DNA of 64,000 nucleotides from Neptunomonas concharum (GCF_008630635.1 NZ_CP043869.1:1488001-1552000), one strand, 5' to 3'; positions 36,192-46,372 are shown, counted from the stretch's first letter. Translations and numbers: made by a program. Notes: generated by a model not told the origin, from the sequence alone.

Positions 36192-37565
36192 ATGAAAAAG
36201 CGGTTACTTTCTACGGCTGTACTGGCTGCTATCACCTTAACGAGTGGTTGTAGCATGATCAAAAAGAACCCTATCTATGGAGAGGAGGGGTTAATACGCG
36301 ATCGGAATCAGGAGTACGAGAAAGCAACCGTTGCTAAAAAGCTGGATGTACCGCCTCATTTGCAAGTGAAGCAAACACAGGACCTGCTTGTAATTCCTGC
36401 GATTACAAATACGGCCTCAAAGCGAACGGGTGAATTTGAAGTTCCACGGCCAGAATTTTTCTACGCAGATACCGGTAGTGAAGCAGTTAATCTGAAGAAG
36501 CTGGGTAACCAGAAGATTATTGTGGTTGATGAGCCCATCGCATCGGTATGGGAAAAGTCATTAGATTTCATGAAGTATAACGGTATTGCCGTGGAATCTG
36601 CGGATGCCCGGCAAGGTGTTATTGAGAGTGATTGGATCATCGTCGATGGGCCGGAGCATGGCTTCGTTGATCGCTGGATCAAGCGAATCACTTTTCAGGA
36701 TATTCCTGGCGGAACACGGAATAAGCTGCAGATACGCTTAAGACCGGACCCTGAGAACTATCAGCGCACCTCAATAGAGATGAAGCATGTGCAGTTTGCA
36801 GAGGCGCAAAAAGAAGCTGTTGCGGATTGGAGCAGCAATGAAGCGCAAGAGGTCGGTTATAAATCGGATATGATGTTCGAAATGCTGCGCTACATGAGCA
36901 AAGCGACAACCAATCCGTCCGAGCGCTCTTTACTGGCTTATCAGGAAAAGCGGGCTAACAAGCCTCAGTTGGGTCGTGACTCTCGTGGTAATCCTGTATT
37001 GAAATTGGAGTCTCATACTGATCAGTCGTGGGAGCTGCTAAGTGCTGCTGTTGATAGCGCAGGCTTTGATGTGGGTACGCGGGACAAAGCGACCGGCATG
37101 ATGTACATGACCTATACCACAACGACGCGATCTGAAAACAAGAAAGATATGGGATTCTTTGAATGGTTAAATTCAGACCGTGGAGAGATCAAGTTAGGTG
37201 ATAGCCTTTCACTGTTGGGTGGGGGTAGTGAGTCTGAAATCAAATACAGCACGAAACAAGCATTGAATCAGCCGCTCGCTGAAGGGCAAGTACAAGCGCT
37301 GGATGATCCAAATAATGCCGCTAACAGAAAAGGCTATAAGATTTGGTTTGCTGGCCGTGTCATTTATGTATTTGGCGAAGATGCTAAAAAAGGCAACTAC
37401 AACCCTGAAACGGATAGCTATGAGCATACCGGACGTTATCAGTTGAAAATGACACGTACTCGCTCAGGTATTTATATCAGCGTGCTGAATCAAGAAGGGC
37501 TATCGGCTCCTGCTATCATTGCTGATGAGATTTTATGGACAATCAAAGATAATATGCCAGGTTGA
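36192..37565 (+). CDS. bamC: Outer-membrane assembly lipoprotein BamC
   Basis: This lipoprotein of the BAM complex has the lipobox LTSGC with C20. An unstructured N-terminal strand (about 25-95, with DVPPHL) precedes two helix-grip domains; the N-terminal one is near 110-235 and the C-terminal one near 265-455. At 457 residues it is about 110 longer than E. coli BamC, mostly in linkers and an insert with GDSLSLLGGGSESE. It is co-transcribed with dapA. Confidence 0.88.
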   Translation: MKKRLLSTAVLAAITLTSGCSMIKKNPIYGEEGLIRDRNQEYEKATVAKKLDVPPHLQVKQTQDLLVIPAITNTASKRTGEFEVPRPEFFYADTGSEAVNLKKLGNQKIIVVDEPIASVWEKSLDFMKYNGIAVESADARQGVIESDWIIVDGPEHGFVDRWIKRITFQDIPGGTRNKLQIRLRPDPENYQRTSIEMKHVQFAEAQKEAVADWSSNEAQEVGYKSDMMFEMLRYMSKATTNPSERSLLAYQEKRANKPQLGRDSRGNPVLKLESHTDQSWELLSAAVDSAGFDVGTRDKATGMMYMTYTTTTRSENKKDMGFFEWLNSDRGEIKLGDSLSLLGGGSESEIKYSTKQALNQPLAEGQVQALDDPNNAANRKGYKIWFAGRVIYVFGEDAKKGNYNPETDSYEHTGRYQLKMTRTRSGIYISVLNQEGLSAPAIIADEILWTIKDNMPG

Positions 37566-37594
37566 TCGTTGACTGAATGCAGTAGTCTTAAAAG

Positions 37595-37615
37595 AGGAGC
37601 TTAGGCTCCTTTTTT
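37595..37615 (+). terminator. Rho-independent terminator after bamC
   Basis: AGGAGC (37595-37600), loop TTAG and GCTCCT (37605-37610) form a short GC stem followed by six T. It ends the dapA-bamC transcript. Confidence 0.85.
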
Positions 37616-37651
37616 GTTTATACCGGCCAATACCACTTAAGGACCATGAAT

Positions 37652-38599
37652 ATGAAAGCTGTATTTCTGGATGCGCAAAGCCTTACAGATCTTAATCTAG
37701 AAACGTTATCTCAATGCTTTAATAACTTTACCGCCTATGATGCTACCTCTCCTCACGAGGTGGCCGATAGAGTCCGTGGCGCGGATGTTATTATCGTTAA
37801 CAAAGTTGTATTGGATAGCGATACTCTGGCATCTAATCCATCCTTAAAACTGATTTGTGTGGTAGCTACGGGAGTGAATAACGTTGATCTAGAAGCGGCT
37901 CGCTCGCAAGGCATAGCCGTTTTTAATTGTCAGGCGTACGGGGTGCCTTCTGTCGTGCAGCATACGTTTAGTTTAATGCTGGCATTACAGACCAATTTAC
38001 TGAGCTATCATCAAGCGGTGCAGGCGGGAGAGTGGCAAAAATCTACTCAATTTTGTTTGCTTGATTTTCCGATTAGAGAGCTATCTGGCAAAACACTCGG
38101 CCTGATCGGCTCCGGTAATTTGGGACAAGGGGTTGCAGAGATTGCTAAAGCGTTTGGAATGAAGGTGATCATCGGTGCCCGACCAGGAACAGCGCCTACA
38201 GAGGGGCGTGTTGCCTTGGCGGAGCTGTATAGGCAGGCGGATGTTATCAGTCTGCACTGTCCACTCACAGAGCAAACAGAAAATTTGATTAATGCTGATG
38301 TGTTTAATCAGATGAAACCTGAAGCCATATTAATTAATGTTGCTCGCGGTGGTATTGTTAACGAAGCCGATTTGGCGGATGCCCTGCGTAAGGGAAAAAT
38401 TGCAGGCGCTGCAACCGATGTACTAATCAGTGAGCCACCTACCTCAGATAATCCACTGCTAGTGGGTGATATTCCCAACCTGATTGTCACGCCTCATAGT
38501 GCTTGGGGGAGCATTGAAGCTCGCCAGCGAATACTTGATCAAACCATCGAGAACGTCAAAGCTTTTCGGGCTGGTGATACCTTGCGTCGTATAGTTTAA
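37652..38599 (+). CDS. D-2-hydroxyacid dehydrogenase (hydroxypyruvate reductase type)
   Basis: This 315-residue NAD(P)H enzyme reduces hydroxypyruvate or glyoxylate to the D-hydroxyacid. The nucleotide motif is GLIGSGNLGQGVAEIAKAFG, with NVARGGIVNEADL and the catalytic HSAWG (His) near the C-terminus. The ATG at 37652 has TAAGGA eight bases upstream; the ATG at 37646 is too close to it. It overlaps rluA by four bases in convergent orientation. Substrate is inferred from family resemblance to HprA. Confidence 0.88.
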   Translation: MKAVFLDAQSLTDLNLETLSQCFNNFTAYDATSPHEVADRVRGADVIIVNKVVLDSDTLASNPSLKLICVVATGVNNVDLEAARSQGIAVFNCQAYGVPSVVQHTFSLMLALQTNLLSYHQAVQAGEWQKSTQFCLLDFPIRELSGKTLGLIGSGNLGQGVAEIAKAFGMKVIIGARPGTAPTEGRVALAELYRQADVISLHCPLTEQTENLINADVFNQMKPEAILINVARGGIVNEADLADALRKGKIAGAATDVLISEPPTSDNPLLVGDIPNLIVTPHSAWGSIEARQRILDQTIENVKAFRAGDTLRRIV

Positions 38600-39219
38600 A
38601 ACGGCGCAAGCTCTATAAAGTGCAAGGGCTCACTGCTAGCAGGATGGGTAAAGGCAAGCTCCTCAGCATGTAGCATCAATCTATCACTTAGCGAGAGCGC
38701 AGCCTCATCGGCATAAAAGCGATCCCCCGCAATTGGGTGTCCCATCCAGAGCATGTGTACTCTTAATTGATGGGATCGACCCGTTTTAGGGAATAGATGA
38801 ACCCGAGTGGCGTTCGATAGCCGCTCGATAACCTCCCAGCGAGTAATAGCCTGCTTGCCTTGCTCATGGTCCACCATTTGCAGTGGTCTTCTTTCCCAGT
38901 CGCAGCGTAGGGGTTGATCTATTATACCGTTATCTTCGGTTGGAGTGCCGCTAATGATGGCATGGTAGCGCTTCGAGACTTCCCGCTGTTGGAACTGCTT
39001 GCTAATCAGGGCGTGAGCACTGGCTGTTAACGCTAATACCATCAAACCAGAGGTGGCATAATCTAAACGGTGAACAATTCGTGCCGTAGGAAATCCTTGT
39101 TGCTGAACACGAAACCATAGGCAGTCCTGTTTGTCCGGGCCTTTTCCCGGAACAGAGAGCAGGTCATAAGGTTTATTAATCACGACGATATGCTCGTCCG
39201 CATAAAGTACGGGAATCAT
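38596..39219 (-). CDS. rluA: Dual-specificity pseudouridine synthase RluA
   Basis: This 207-residue enzyme makes pseudouridine at 23S rRNA U746 and tRNA U32 in characterised relatives. The catalytic Asp is in VHRLDYATSGLMV; FPKTGRSHQLRVHM and GHPIAGDRFYA follow. It lacks an S4 domain, as does RluA. It overlaps rlmD by four bases and is co-transcribed with it. Confidence 0.92.
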   Translation of the reverse strand: MIPVLYADEHIVVINKPYDLLSVPGKGPDKQDCLWFRVQQQGFPTARIVHRLDYATSGLMVLALTASAHALISKQFQQREVSKRYHAIISGTPTEDNGIIDQPLRCDWERRPLQMVDHEQGKQAITRWEVIERLSNATRVHLFPKTGRSHQLRVHMLWMGHPIAGDRFYADEAALSLSDRLMLHAEELAFTHPASSEPLHFIELAPF

Positions 39220-40604
39220 CGTTTAAACAGTCCGGCTTTGGGTTTGGTTTTTGGCTTTTCCGCTTTTTCAAACAGGGCCATCGACTCGACATGGCTGGTG
39301 TGTGGGAACATATCCATAGCGCAGAAGCGTGTTAATTTATAGCCTTTCTCCTGCAAACGCTTAGCGTCGCGAGCAAGTGCTGAAGGTTCGCAGGAAATAT
39401 AGAGAATTTTCTCCATACCTAACGGCATTTGGTCTATCAGTTCGTAAGCACCAGATCTGGGAGGATCAAGTAGCATTTTGTTGTAATTCGCTTGATACCA
39501 GGTCTGCTGTTGATTATCGCCAGCAAGGTCCGCTCTATAAAAAGAGACGTTGGCTAATTGGTTAATCAGAGCGTTCTTGTTTGCTCGACTCACCATTTCG
39601 TCGCTGCCCTCAATGCCTGTAACGTGATCGGCATAGTGCGCCAGTGGCAGTGTAAAATTACCAAGGCCACAGAAGAGATCTAGAATGCTATCTTGTGAGG
39701 CCGGTGTCAGCCAATCGATTGCTTGATCAATCATCTTCTGGTTGATACTTGCGTTGACCTGCAAAAAGTCGCCAGGCTCAAAGTGAAGTTCAACCTTGTT
39801 ATCAGCGACTTGATAAGCGTTCTTGGTTGAAGCTTCGCAAAGCGTCAGGAGTTGAGTATCGGTTTTGATATAGAGGTTGAGCTGGTGCGTTTTGGCAAAG
39901 GTTTCCAACAGTTCACGGCTGTCTTTATCCGGCGTGTGCTTGCAGCGGATCTGTATAGCGATACTTTGATCGCCTAGAAGGATTTCAGCATGCGTGAAGC
40001 CTTTAGGGTTATGGAGATCTTGCAGCGTAGCTTTTAGCGCACTAAATAGACCATCACAGCGCTGGTCTAGTATGGGGCAGTGATCAATATCCAGTAGTTT
40101 GTTGCTTTTTCGCCGCCTGAATCCAACGATGACCTCACCGCTGCGTTGGAGTACGTTAATGCCTACACGGGCAGATCGGCGATAGTGAACCGAAGGTGAA
40201 GTAAGTGGTGTTTCAATAACCTCGGGTGTGATTTGGCCAATGCGCTGGAGCTGGCTAAGCACGCTCTTTTGCTTGTGGTGAATTTGCACAGAATGCTCAA
40301 GGTGCTGAAGCTGGCAGCCGCCACAGTCGTCATAATGTTTGCAAAAGGGATCTACTCGATCTGCAGAAGGGGTGATGATCTCTGACACTTTGGCTTCATC
40401 AAATCGCTTATGCGTAGCGATAATATCCACGTGTACCTGCTCATTGGGGAGGGCGCCCTCTACAAACAGTGTCTTCCCTTGATGGCGCCCGACGCCACGG
40501 CCATCGTGTCCTAGCGACTCTATCTTTAGGACAATGGGGGTGTTGTCAGTGGTCGTGTTTTTTTTGGTCTTTGGCCGACCAAAGCGGATGCCTAATCTCT
40601 TCAT
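39216..40604 (-). CDS. rlmD: 23S rRNA (uracil(1939)-C5)-methyltransferase RlmD
   Basis: This roughly 462-residue SAM enzyme has an N-terminal TRAM domain (IVLKIESLGHDGRGVGRHQGKTLFVEGAL), the [4Fe-4S] motif CKHYDDCGGC, and the methyltransferase core with LFCGLGNFTLPLA. The catalytic Cys sits in ISCEPSALARD. The ATG at 40604 is preferred; a TTG at 40622 would add six residues. It precedes rluA. Confidence 0.95.
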   Translation of the reverse strand: MKRLGIRFGRPKTKKNTTTDNTPIVLKIESLGHDGRGVGRHQGKTLFVEGALPNEQVHVDIIATHKRFDEAKVSEIITPSADRVDPFCKHYDDCGGCQLQHLEHSVQIHHKQKSVLSQLQRIGQITPEVIETPLTSPSVHYRRSARVGINVLQRSGEVIVGFRRRKSNKLLDIDHCPILDQRCDGLFSALKATLQDLHNPKGFTHAEILLGDQSIAIQIRCKHTPDKDSRELLETFAKTHQLNLYIKTDTQLLTLCEASTKNAYQVADNKVELHFEPGDFLQVNASINQKMIDQAIDWLTPASQDSILDLFCGLGNFTLPLAHYADHVTGIEGSDEMVSRANKNALINQLANVSFYRADLAGDNQQQTWYQANYNKMLLDPPRSGAYELIDQMPLGMEKILYISCEPSALARDAKRLQEKGYKLTRFCAMDMFPHTSHVESMALFEKAEKPKTKPKAGLFKR

Positions 40605-40719
40605 GATGGATTCCAAGCTCAAGGGAGAGGCATTCTATCACAGGGAGGGATAAGCAACAGATTCCATGCCTTGGATTCTGTTGTATAGTTGTGCCCTCAG
40701 ATAATTGTGGAGCTTTATC

Positions 40720-41703
40720 GTGTCAGAACATCCGTTTGCCCCATTTGTAAGAGTGCTTGGTAAAGGAAAGAAGGGATCAAGGTCGCTTACTCAGAGTGAA
40801 GCAAAAGAAGCGATGGGTATGATTTTGCGGGGTGAAGTAAGGCCTGAGCAGTTGGGCGCTTTTTTGATGCTGCTGCGTGTAAAAGAGGAGGCGCCGGAGG
40901 AGTTGGCAGGCTTCGTAGAGGCTGCACGTATGCACGCAAATGCCCCGACAGGTTTGGCGGTGGATTTGGACTGGTCCTCTTATGCGGGTAAAAAAAGGCA
41001 ACTACCTTGGTACTTGTTGGCCGCTTTCGTACTGGCAGGTCAGGGCGTACGTATCTTTATGCATGGTTCTCGCGGCCATACGCAAGGGCGACTTTATACA
41101 GAAGATATGCTGTCACTCTTTGGCCTATCACCTTGTCAGAATTGGCAGGATGTAGAGGCTGCGCTATCTGAGCGTGCCTTTGCGTTTATGTCGATCAATA
41201 CGCTGGTACCACAGTTAGGTGACATTATTCAGTTACGATCCATCTTTGGTCTTCGCTCTCCAGTACACACACTGTGCAGGTTGATTAATCCTCTATTAGC
41301 ACCCTGCACGGTTGATGGGGTATTCCACCCGGCTTATGCTCCCATGCATCAGCATACGAGCCAGCTGTTGGGAGTGCAGCACAGTTTGACCATTCGAGGT
41401 GATGGGGGGGAAGCCGAGTTGAAACCTGACAGCGATTGTGAGGTGCGGTGGATTCGTAACGGAGAGCTGTCTGATGAAATGTGGGGGCGCATTTTTCCGC
41501 GAAGGCTTGTAAAGGATGAGTCTCTAGAGCCTCAATTACTAGTAGATGTATGGCGTGGTGATCAGCGTCATGAGTATGGAGAGGCAGCTGTTATCAGTAC
41601 ATTATCGGTTCTGATGCTGTTGTTGGGTAAAGCGGATAATCGTGAGAAGGCTATTCACCAAGCGGTGCTCAGTTGGGAGGGTAGAGATAAAACTCTCTAT
41701 TAG
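40720..41703 (+). CDS. ybiB: TrpD2/YbiB glycosyltransferase-like nucleic-acid-binding protein
   Basis: This 327-residue protein has the anthranilate phosphoribosyltransferase fold (LRGEVRPEQLGAFLMLLRVKEE, then MHGSRGHTQGR). It lacks the substrate residues of TrpD; YbiB/TrpD2 proteins bind nucleic acids instead. The GTG at 40720 has GGAG seven bases upstream. It ends at a shared hairpin with the convergent antiporter gene. Confidence 0.85.
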   Translation: MSEHPFAPFVRVLGKGKKGSRSLTQSEAKEAMGMILRGEVRPEQLGAFLMLLRVKEEAPEELAGFVEAARMHANAPTGLAVDLDWSSYAGKKRQLPWYLLAAFVLAGQGVRIFMHGSRGHTQGRLYTEDMLSLFGLSPCQNWQDVEAALSERAFAFMSINTLVPQLGDIIQLRSIFGLRSPVHTLCRLINPLLAPCTVDGVFHPAYAPMHQHTSQLLGVQHSLTIRGDGGEAELKPDSDCEVRWIRNGELSDEMWGRIFPRRLVKDESLEPQLLVDVWRGDQRHEYGEAAVISTLSVLMLLLGKADNREKAIHQAVLSWEGRDKTLY

Positions 41704-41711
41704 TGAAGAGT

Positions 41712-41734
41712 CGCATACCCTAAGAGGGTATGCG
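41712..41734. terminator. Hairpin between ybiB and the antiporter gene
   Basis: CGCATACCC (41712-41720) pairs exactly with GGGTATGCG (41726-41734) around a 5-base loop. It separates two converging genes and lacks a T run. Confidence 0.6.
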
Positions 41735-41740
41735 CTTCGG

Positions 41741-42907
41741 CTAGTCTCGCCTCAGTTTGTCAGACACGGCAATGGGTGAAGGGTAATTGAAAATCACCAC
41801 ATACGTAGATAATAAGAAAGTAAGAATAGCGGTAGCTTGAATAACATGGGACGCTTCTTGCCCAATCAAGGCGGCGCTGGTGGCGATATATGCGATCAGC
41901 AATGAAAACTCACTTATTTGTCCAAGGCGAAAGCCCACTTCCCATGATATCTGATCATCCTCTTTAATAGTTTTGAGCAGGTAACGAAAGACTATGGGTT
42001 TAAAAGCAACCACGATAACAGCCAGCAACGTAGCGGGAAGTAGTATTTGAGGAATCAGAGCGAGGTTGAAGCTCGCCCCTACGGAGAAGAAAAACAAGAT
42101 TAAGAAAAAATCCCTAAGAGGCTTTAAGTTCGTGGCAATATACTGCGATATTGGACTCGTGGCTAAAGCAACGCCTGCAACAAAAGCGCCCATCTCCGCT
42201 GATAGGCCTGCATATTGAGCCAGTTCGGCCATGCCTAGACACCAGCCGATAGCTAGCAGGAAAATGTACTCATGGAAACGATCAAAGCGCTGAATTAAAG
42301 GAAGGATGACATATTTGACGAGTAAAAAGCCGGTTCCTATCAACAAGGGTAAGGCAATCAAAGGCTTAACTAATCCCATCATACCTTCGTCACCTTGGCC
42401 GCTATACAAAAAAAGCAACACAATGATGGCGATAACATCTTGTAATAACAGTAAGCCTACGACGAGTTCACCGGTGTGGCGGTGGTGTAACACGGTGGTC
42501 GGAAGTAATTTGATACCAATAATCGTGCTGGAAAACATCAAAGCAGCGCCAATAATGAGTGCCTCAGTTTGTGTATAGCCAAAGAAAATCCCTGCGGTGT
42601 ACCCGATCCCCAAAAAAATGACAGAGCTACCCAATGCCACCCATGTGGCTTTTTTGATCATTTGCACAAGGTGGGATGGCTGCATATCCAAACCCAGCAA
42701 GAAAAGCAAAAAGATAATACCGATGTGGGATATGTCGGCTAGCATGGCGGTATCTGAGATATAGCCAAGCCAATAAGGCCCTAATAAGGCACCTAGCACA
42801 ATATAGGCGACGAGTAACGGCTGTCGGGTGTAGAGGGCAATCGAGGCTAAAACGGCTGCACCTGAAAAAATCAAAAAGAAAGAAAAAACTACGGAATGTT
42901 CGGCCAT
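41741..42907 (-). CDS. CPA2-family cation:proton antiporter
   Basis: This 388-residue inner-membrane protein has 11-12 hydrophobic segments of the KefB/YbaL type. Recognisable parts are LLFLLGLDMQPSHL, GLLLLQDVIAIIVLL with the ion-binding Asp in a helix, and AEMGAFVAGVALATS. It has no TrkA domain, unlike full KefB/KefC, which makes it the short form. The transported ion is not evident. It is divergent from nfuA. Confidence 0.9.
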   Translation of the reverse strand: MAEHSVVFSFFLIFSGAAVLASIALYTRQPLLVAYIVLGALLGPYWLGYISDTAMLADISHIGIIFLLFLLGLDMQPSHLVQMIKKATWVALGSSVIFLGIGYTAGIFFGYTQTEALIIGAALMFSSTIIGIKLLPTTVLHHRHTGELVVGLLLLQDVIAIIVLLFLYSGQGDEGMMGLVKPLIALPLLIGTGFLLVKYVILPLIQRFDRFHEYIFLLAIGWCLGMAELAQYAGLSAEMGAFVAGVALATSPISQYIATNLKPLRDFFLILFFFSVGASFNLALIPQILLPATLLAVIVVAFKPIVFRYLLKTIKEDDQISWEVGFRLGQISEFSLLIAYIATSAALIGQEASHVIQATAILTFLLSTYVVIFNYPSPIAVSDKLRRD

Positions 42908-43108
42908 TTAACAACTCCCTGCCAACTGAATGCTAGTGTAGCAGATGTGCCATCTTCTGTTTAGATAAGCGGTGATCCGTAGTGCTAAATACTACGTCTA
43001 AACAAGGTGTATCTATGTCGGTTGGATAATATCTGATCAATTTACTCGGGTTTAGAATCAGTGTATCCTTTGGACATAATTTATGTATCTGTCTCTCAGG
43101 TGTTAAAA

Positions 43109-43702
43109 ATGAATATTACGGTTACCCAAGGTGCAGAGGACTATCTGGCCGAATTGTTAGAAAAGCAGAATGTTGAAGGTATCGCAGTCAGAATGTTTGT
43201 GACACAGCCGGGTACCTCTTATGCTGAAACCTGTCTCGCATATTGCCGTCCTGATGAAGTGGTCGAAGATGATGTCATCATGGAAAAGGAAAAAGTACGT
43301 TTCTATTTTGAAAAAAATAGCCTGCCTTATCTTGAAGAGGCGTTGGTGGATTACGCTCAGGATCGCATGGGTGGGCAACTAACTATTAAAGCTCCTAATG
43401 CAAAAGTGCCTAAAGTATCTGCCGATAGCCCAATGGATGAGCAGATAAACTACATTCTTTACTCGGATATTAATCCAGGTCTGTCTTCACATGGTGGTGA
43501 AGTTAAACTTGTAGAATTGGTAGAAGAAACAGAGGGTTATATAGCTATCCTCAAGTTTGGTGGTGGCTGTCAAGGTTGTAGCGCTGTAGATCTGACATTA
43601 AAAGATGGCGTCGAAAAAACCTTAATAGAGCGTATACCTGGGCTGCTTGGCGTGCGTGACGTCACCGATCACACGGTAACGGATAACGCTTACTACAAAT
43701 AA
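43109..43702 (+). CDS. nfuA: Fe-S biogenesis protein NfuA
   Basis: This 197-residue carrier protein delivers [4Fe-4S] clusters under stress. The degenerate A-type domain occupies about 1-95 ([15 protein letters not shown]) and the Nfu domain about 105-195 with the cluster CxxC at C154 and C157 (GGCQGC). The ATG at 43109 gives the family start. A hairpin and lon follow. Confidence 0.95.
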   Translation: MNITVTQGAEDYLAELLEKQNVEGIAVRMFVTQPGTSYAETCLAYCRPDEVVEDDVIMEKEKVRFYFEKNSLPYLEEALVDYAQDRMGGQLTIKAPNAKVPKVSADSPMDEQINYILYSDINPGLSSHGGEVKLVELVEETEGYIAILKFGGGCQGCSAVDLTLKDGVEKTLIERIPGLLGVRDVTDHTVTDNAYYK

Positions 43703-43708
43703 GCACAG

Positions 43709-43743
43709 ATGTGTGAATAGATAGACAAAATCTATTCGCACAT
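43709..43743. terminator. Long hairpin downstream of nfuA
   Basis: The arms 43709-43722 and 43730-43743 form a 14-pair stem with one G-T pair and a 7-base loop (AGACAAA). There is no T run, so it may act as an RNA 3' stabiliser or partial terminator before lon. Confidence 0.5.
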
Positions 43744-43945
43744 TGCCTGAAACGTAATGTCTTGCTATAACCAATATATGTAAACGGCAGCGTAATCACT
43801 ACCGCATTTTCGCGGCTCGATTGTTACCAGAATATGGTTGTTTTCTTATTTTTAGCCCCCATAGTCTGATTCAGACACTTAAAAGTCCGTTTTTATTTCT
43901 CGCGCCCAGCTGTTTAGGGTGCCCTGCAAAGAGGCAAAATCCATT

Positions 43946-46372
43946 ATGGATCAGTTTGAAGCTACCAGTGATGTTATTAATGTAGAGCTTCCCGTACTGC
44001 CGCTACGTGATGTGGTTGTGTACCCTCATATGGTCATTCCATTGTTTGTTGGCCGTGAAAAATCTATTGAAGCTTTAGAAGCGGCAATGGAAGGTGATAA
44101 AGAGATCCTGTTGATCGCACAAAAAAATGCGTCAGATGACGAGCCTGTCGCTGATGATTTGTTTGAAATAGGCACGGTTGCAAGCGTATTACAGATGCTA
44201 AAGTTGCCTGATGGTACAGTCAAAGTACTTGTTGAAGGTGATTATCGTGCCCGTGTTAAAACGGTATTTGAAACAGAGAGTTACTTTACTGCTCAAGTAG
44301 AAAGTTTGCCTGTAGAACAGCTTACAACGGCAGAGGGTGAGGTCTATAAGCGTACCGCTCTGGAGCAGTTTGAACGCTTTATTCAGATCAATAAAAAAAT
44401 TCCATCAGAAGTGCTGTCATCCCTTCAGAATATTGATGATATTGGTCGTTTATCGGATACGATTGCGGCTCATATGTCCCTAAAGTTGGATGAGAAGCAG
44501 AAAATTCTTGAAATGCTTGAAAACCGCCAACGTCTTGAGCATTTAATGTCGTTAATGGAAGCCGAAATTGATTTGGTTGAAGTTGAAAAGCGCATTCGTG
44601 GCCGTGTCAAAAAACAGATGGAAAAAAGCCAGCGTGAGTACTACCTGAATGAGCAAATGAAAGCTATTCAGAAAGAACTTGGCGATCTGGATGAAAATGG
44701 TACCAGTGACATCGAAGAGTTGAAAAACCGCATAGATGCGGCAGGTATGCCAAAAGAAGCGCATGACAAAACCATTGCTGAATACAATAAGCTGAAGATG
44801 ATGTCGCCTATGTCCGCTGAAGCAACGGTTGTACGAGGCTACATCGATTGGATGTTGCAGATTCCTTGGTCAAAGCGCTCGAAAGTTCGTCATGACATGA
44901 AGCGTGCCGAAGTAATCCTCAATGAAGACCATTTTGGCCTTGAAGAGGTTAAAGAGCGTATTCTGGAATATCTGGCGGTTCAGCAACGCGTCAAGAAACT
45001 GAAAGGGCCAATTCTATGCCTTGTAGGGCCTCCAGGGGTGGGTAAGACCTCATTGGGACGCTCTATTGCTCGTGCAACTAATCGTAAGTATGTACGCATG
45101 GCGTTAGGTGGGGTGAGGGATGAGGCCGAAATCCGAGGCCATCGCCGCACGTATATAGGGTCTATGCCGGGTAAGCTGATTCAGAAAATGGCTAAAATCG
45201 GTGTTAAAAACCCATTATTCCTATTGGATGAAATTGACAAAATGGGGATGGATCAGCGTGGTGATCCAGCATCAGCCTTGTTAGAAGTGCTAGACCCAGA
45301 ACAGAACAGTACATTTAACGACCATTACTTAGAAGTGGACTACGATCTGTCAGATGTCATGTTTGTGTGTACCTCAAATTCGATGAATATTCCCGGTCCC
45401 TTGTTAGATCGTATGGAGTTGATTCGTATTCCGGGTTACACCGAAGATGAAAAGTTAAATATCGCTCGTAAGTATCTAATTCCTAAGCAAATTAAACAAA
45501 ATGGTTTGAAGGAGAAAGAGCTGGAAATAGCGGATGATGCTATTTTAGGCTTGATCCGTTACTACACACGCGAAGCCGGTGTTCGTGGGCTGGAGCGAGA
45601 AATTGCAAAAATCAGTCGTAAAGTCGTCAAAGAAGTTTCTCTTGGCAAGGCTGCTAAACAGGTTGTGGTGACAGCGGAAGAATTAGCCCACTACAGCGGT
45701 GTGAAGAAGCACAGTTTTGGTTTGGCCGAAGAAGAAAACCTGGTTGGCCACGTGACTGGCTTGGCTTGGACGCAAGTGGGTGGGGATATTCTCAGTATTG
45801 AGGCCACTGTGGTACCGGGTAAAGGGCGTCAAATTACTACGGGTAGTTTGGGTGATGTGATGAAAGAGTCCATACAGGCAGCGTTAACGGTTGTCCGTAG
45901 TAGAGCTCAAGCGTTGGGAATTCCCGCTACCTTTCATGAAAAACAGGATATACATATTCACGTCCCAGAAGGGGCAACGCCGAAGGATGGTCCAAGCGCG
46001 GGTATTGGTATGTGCACTGCGTTAGTTTCGGCACTTACCGATATTCCAGTGCGCTCTGATGTGGCGATGACAGGAGAGATAAACCTGCGCGGGCAAGTGA
46101 TGCCGATTGGTGGTTTAAAGGAAAAATTACTGGCTGCACACCGCGGTGGAATCAAAACAGTTGTAATTCCTGATGAAAATCAACGTGACCTGAAGGAAAT
46201 TCCTGATAATATAAAGGCCGATTTAGAAATTAAGCCGGTGAAGTGGATTGACGAGGTATTACAGATCGCTTTGACGTATCAACCTGAGCCGTTAAAGGAA
46301 GAACCTGTTGAGCCTGTCACAGCTGAAAAAAAATCGGCAAAAACCTCCACAGAACAAATAAATACCCATTAA
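43946..46372 (+). CDS. lon: ATP-dependent protease Lon
   Basis: This 808-residue protease degrades misfolded and regulatory proteins. It has an N-terminal LON domain (about 20-215), an AAA+ module with GPPGVGKT (361-368), and a protease domain with Ser684 in KDGPSAGIGMC and a downstream Lys about 43 residues later. The ATG at 43946 follows AGAGGC. It precedes hupB, but clpX is not upstream as in E. coli; nfuA is. Confidence 0.97.
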   Translation: MDQFEATSDVINVELPVLPLRDVVVYPHMVIPLFVGREKSIEALEAAMEGDKEILLIAQKNASDDEPVADDLFEIGTVASVLQMLKLPDGTVKVLVEGDYRARVKTVFETESYFTAQVESLPVEQLTTAEGEVYKRTALEQFERFIQINKKIPSEVLSSLQNIDDIGRLSDTIAAHMSLKLDEKQKILEMLENRQRLEHLMSLMEAEIDLVEVEKRIRGRVKKQMEKSQREYYLNEQMKAIQKELGDLDENGTSDIEELKNRIDAAGMPKEAHDKTIAEYNKLKMMSPMSAEATVVRGYIDWMLQIPWSKRSKVRHDMKRAEVILNEDHFGLEEVKERILEYLAVQQRVKKLKGPILCLVGPPGVGKTSLGRSIARATNRKYVRMALGGVRDEAEIRGHRRTYIGSMPGKLIQKMAKIGVKNPLFLLDEIDKMGMDQRGDPASALLEVLDPEQNSTFNDHYLEVDYDLSDVMFVCTSNSMNIPGPLLDRMELIRIPGYTEDEKLNIARKYLIPKQIKQNGLKEKELEIADDAILGLIRYYTREAGVRGLEREIAKISRKVVKEVSLGKAAKQVVVTAEELAHYSGVKKHSFGLAEEENLVGHVTGLAWTQVGGDILSIEATVVPGKGRQITTGSLGDVMKESIQAALTVVRSRAQALGIPATFHEKQDIHIHVPEGATPKDGPSAGIGMCTALVSALTDIPVRSDVAMTGEINLRGQVMPIGGLKEKLLAAHRGGIKTVVIPDENQRDLKEIPDNIKADLEIKPVKWIDEVLQIALTYQPEPLKEEPVEPVTAEKKSAKTSTEQINTH

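Noticed and set aside
43838-43862. Heat-shock (sigma-32) promoter for lon
   Set aside because: CCCCCAT at 43856-43862 resembles a sigma-32 -10 element, but the -35 candidate TTGTTTTC matches CTTGAAA poorly.
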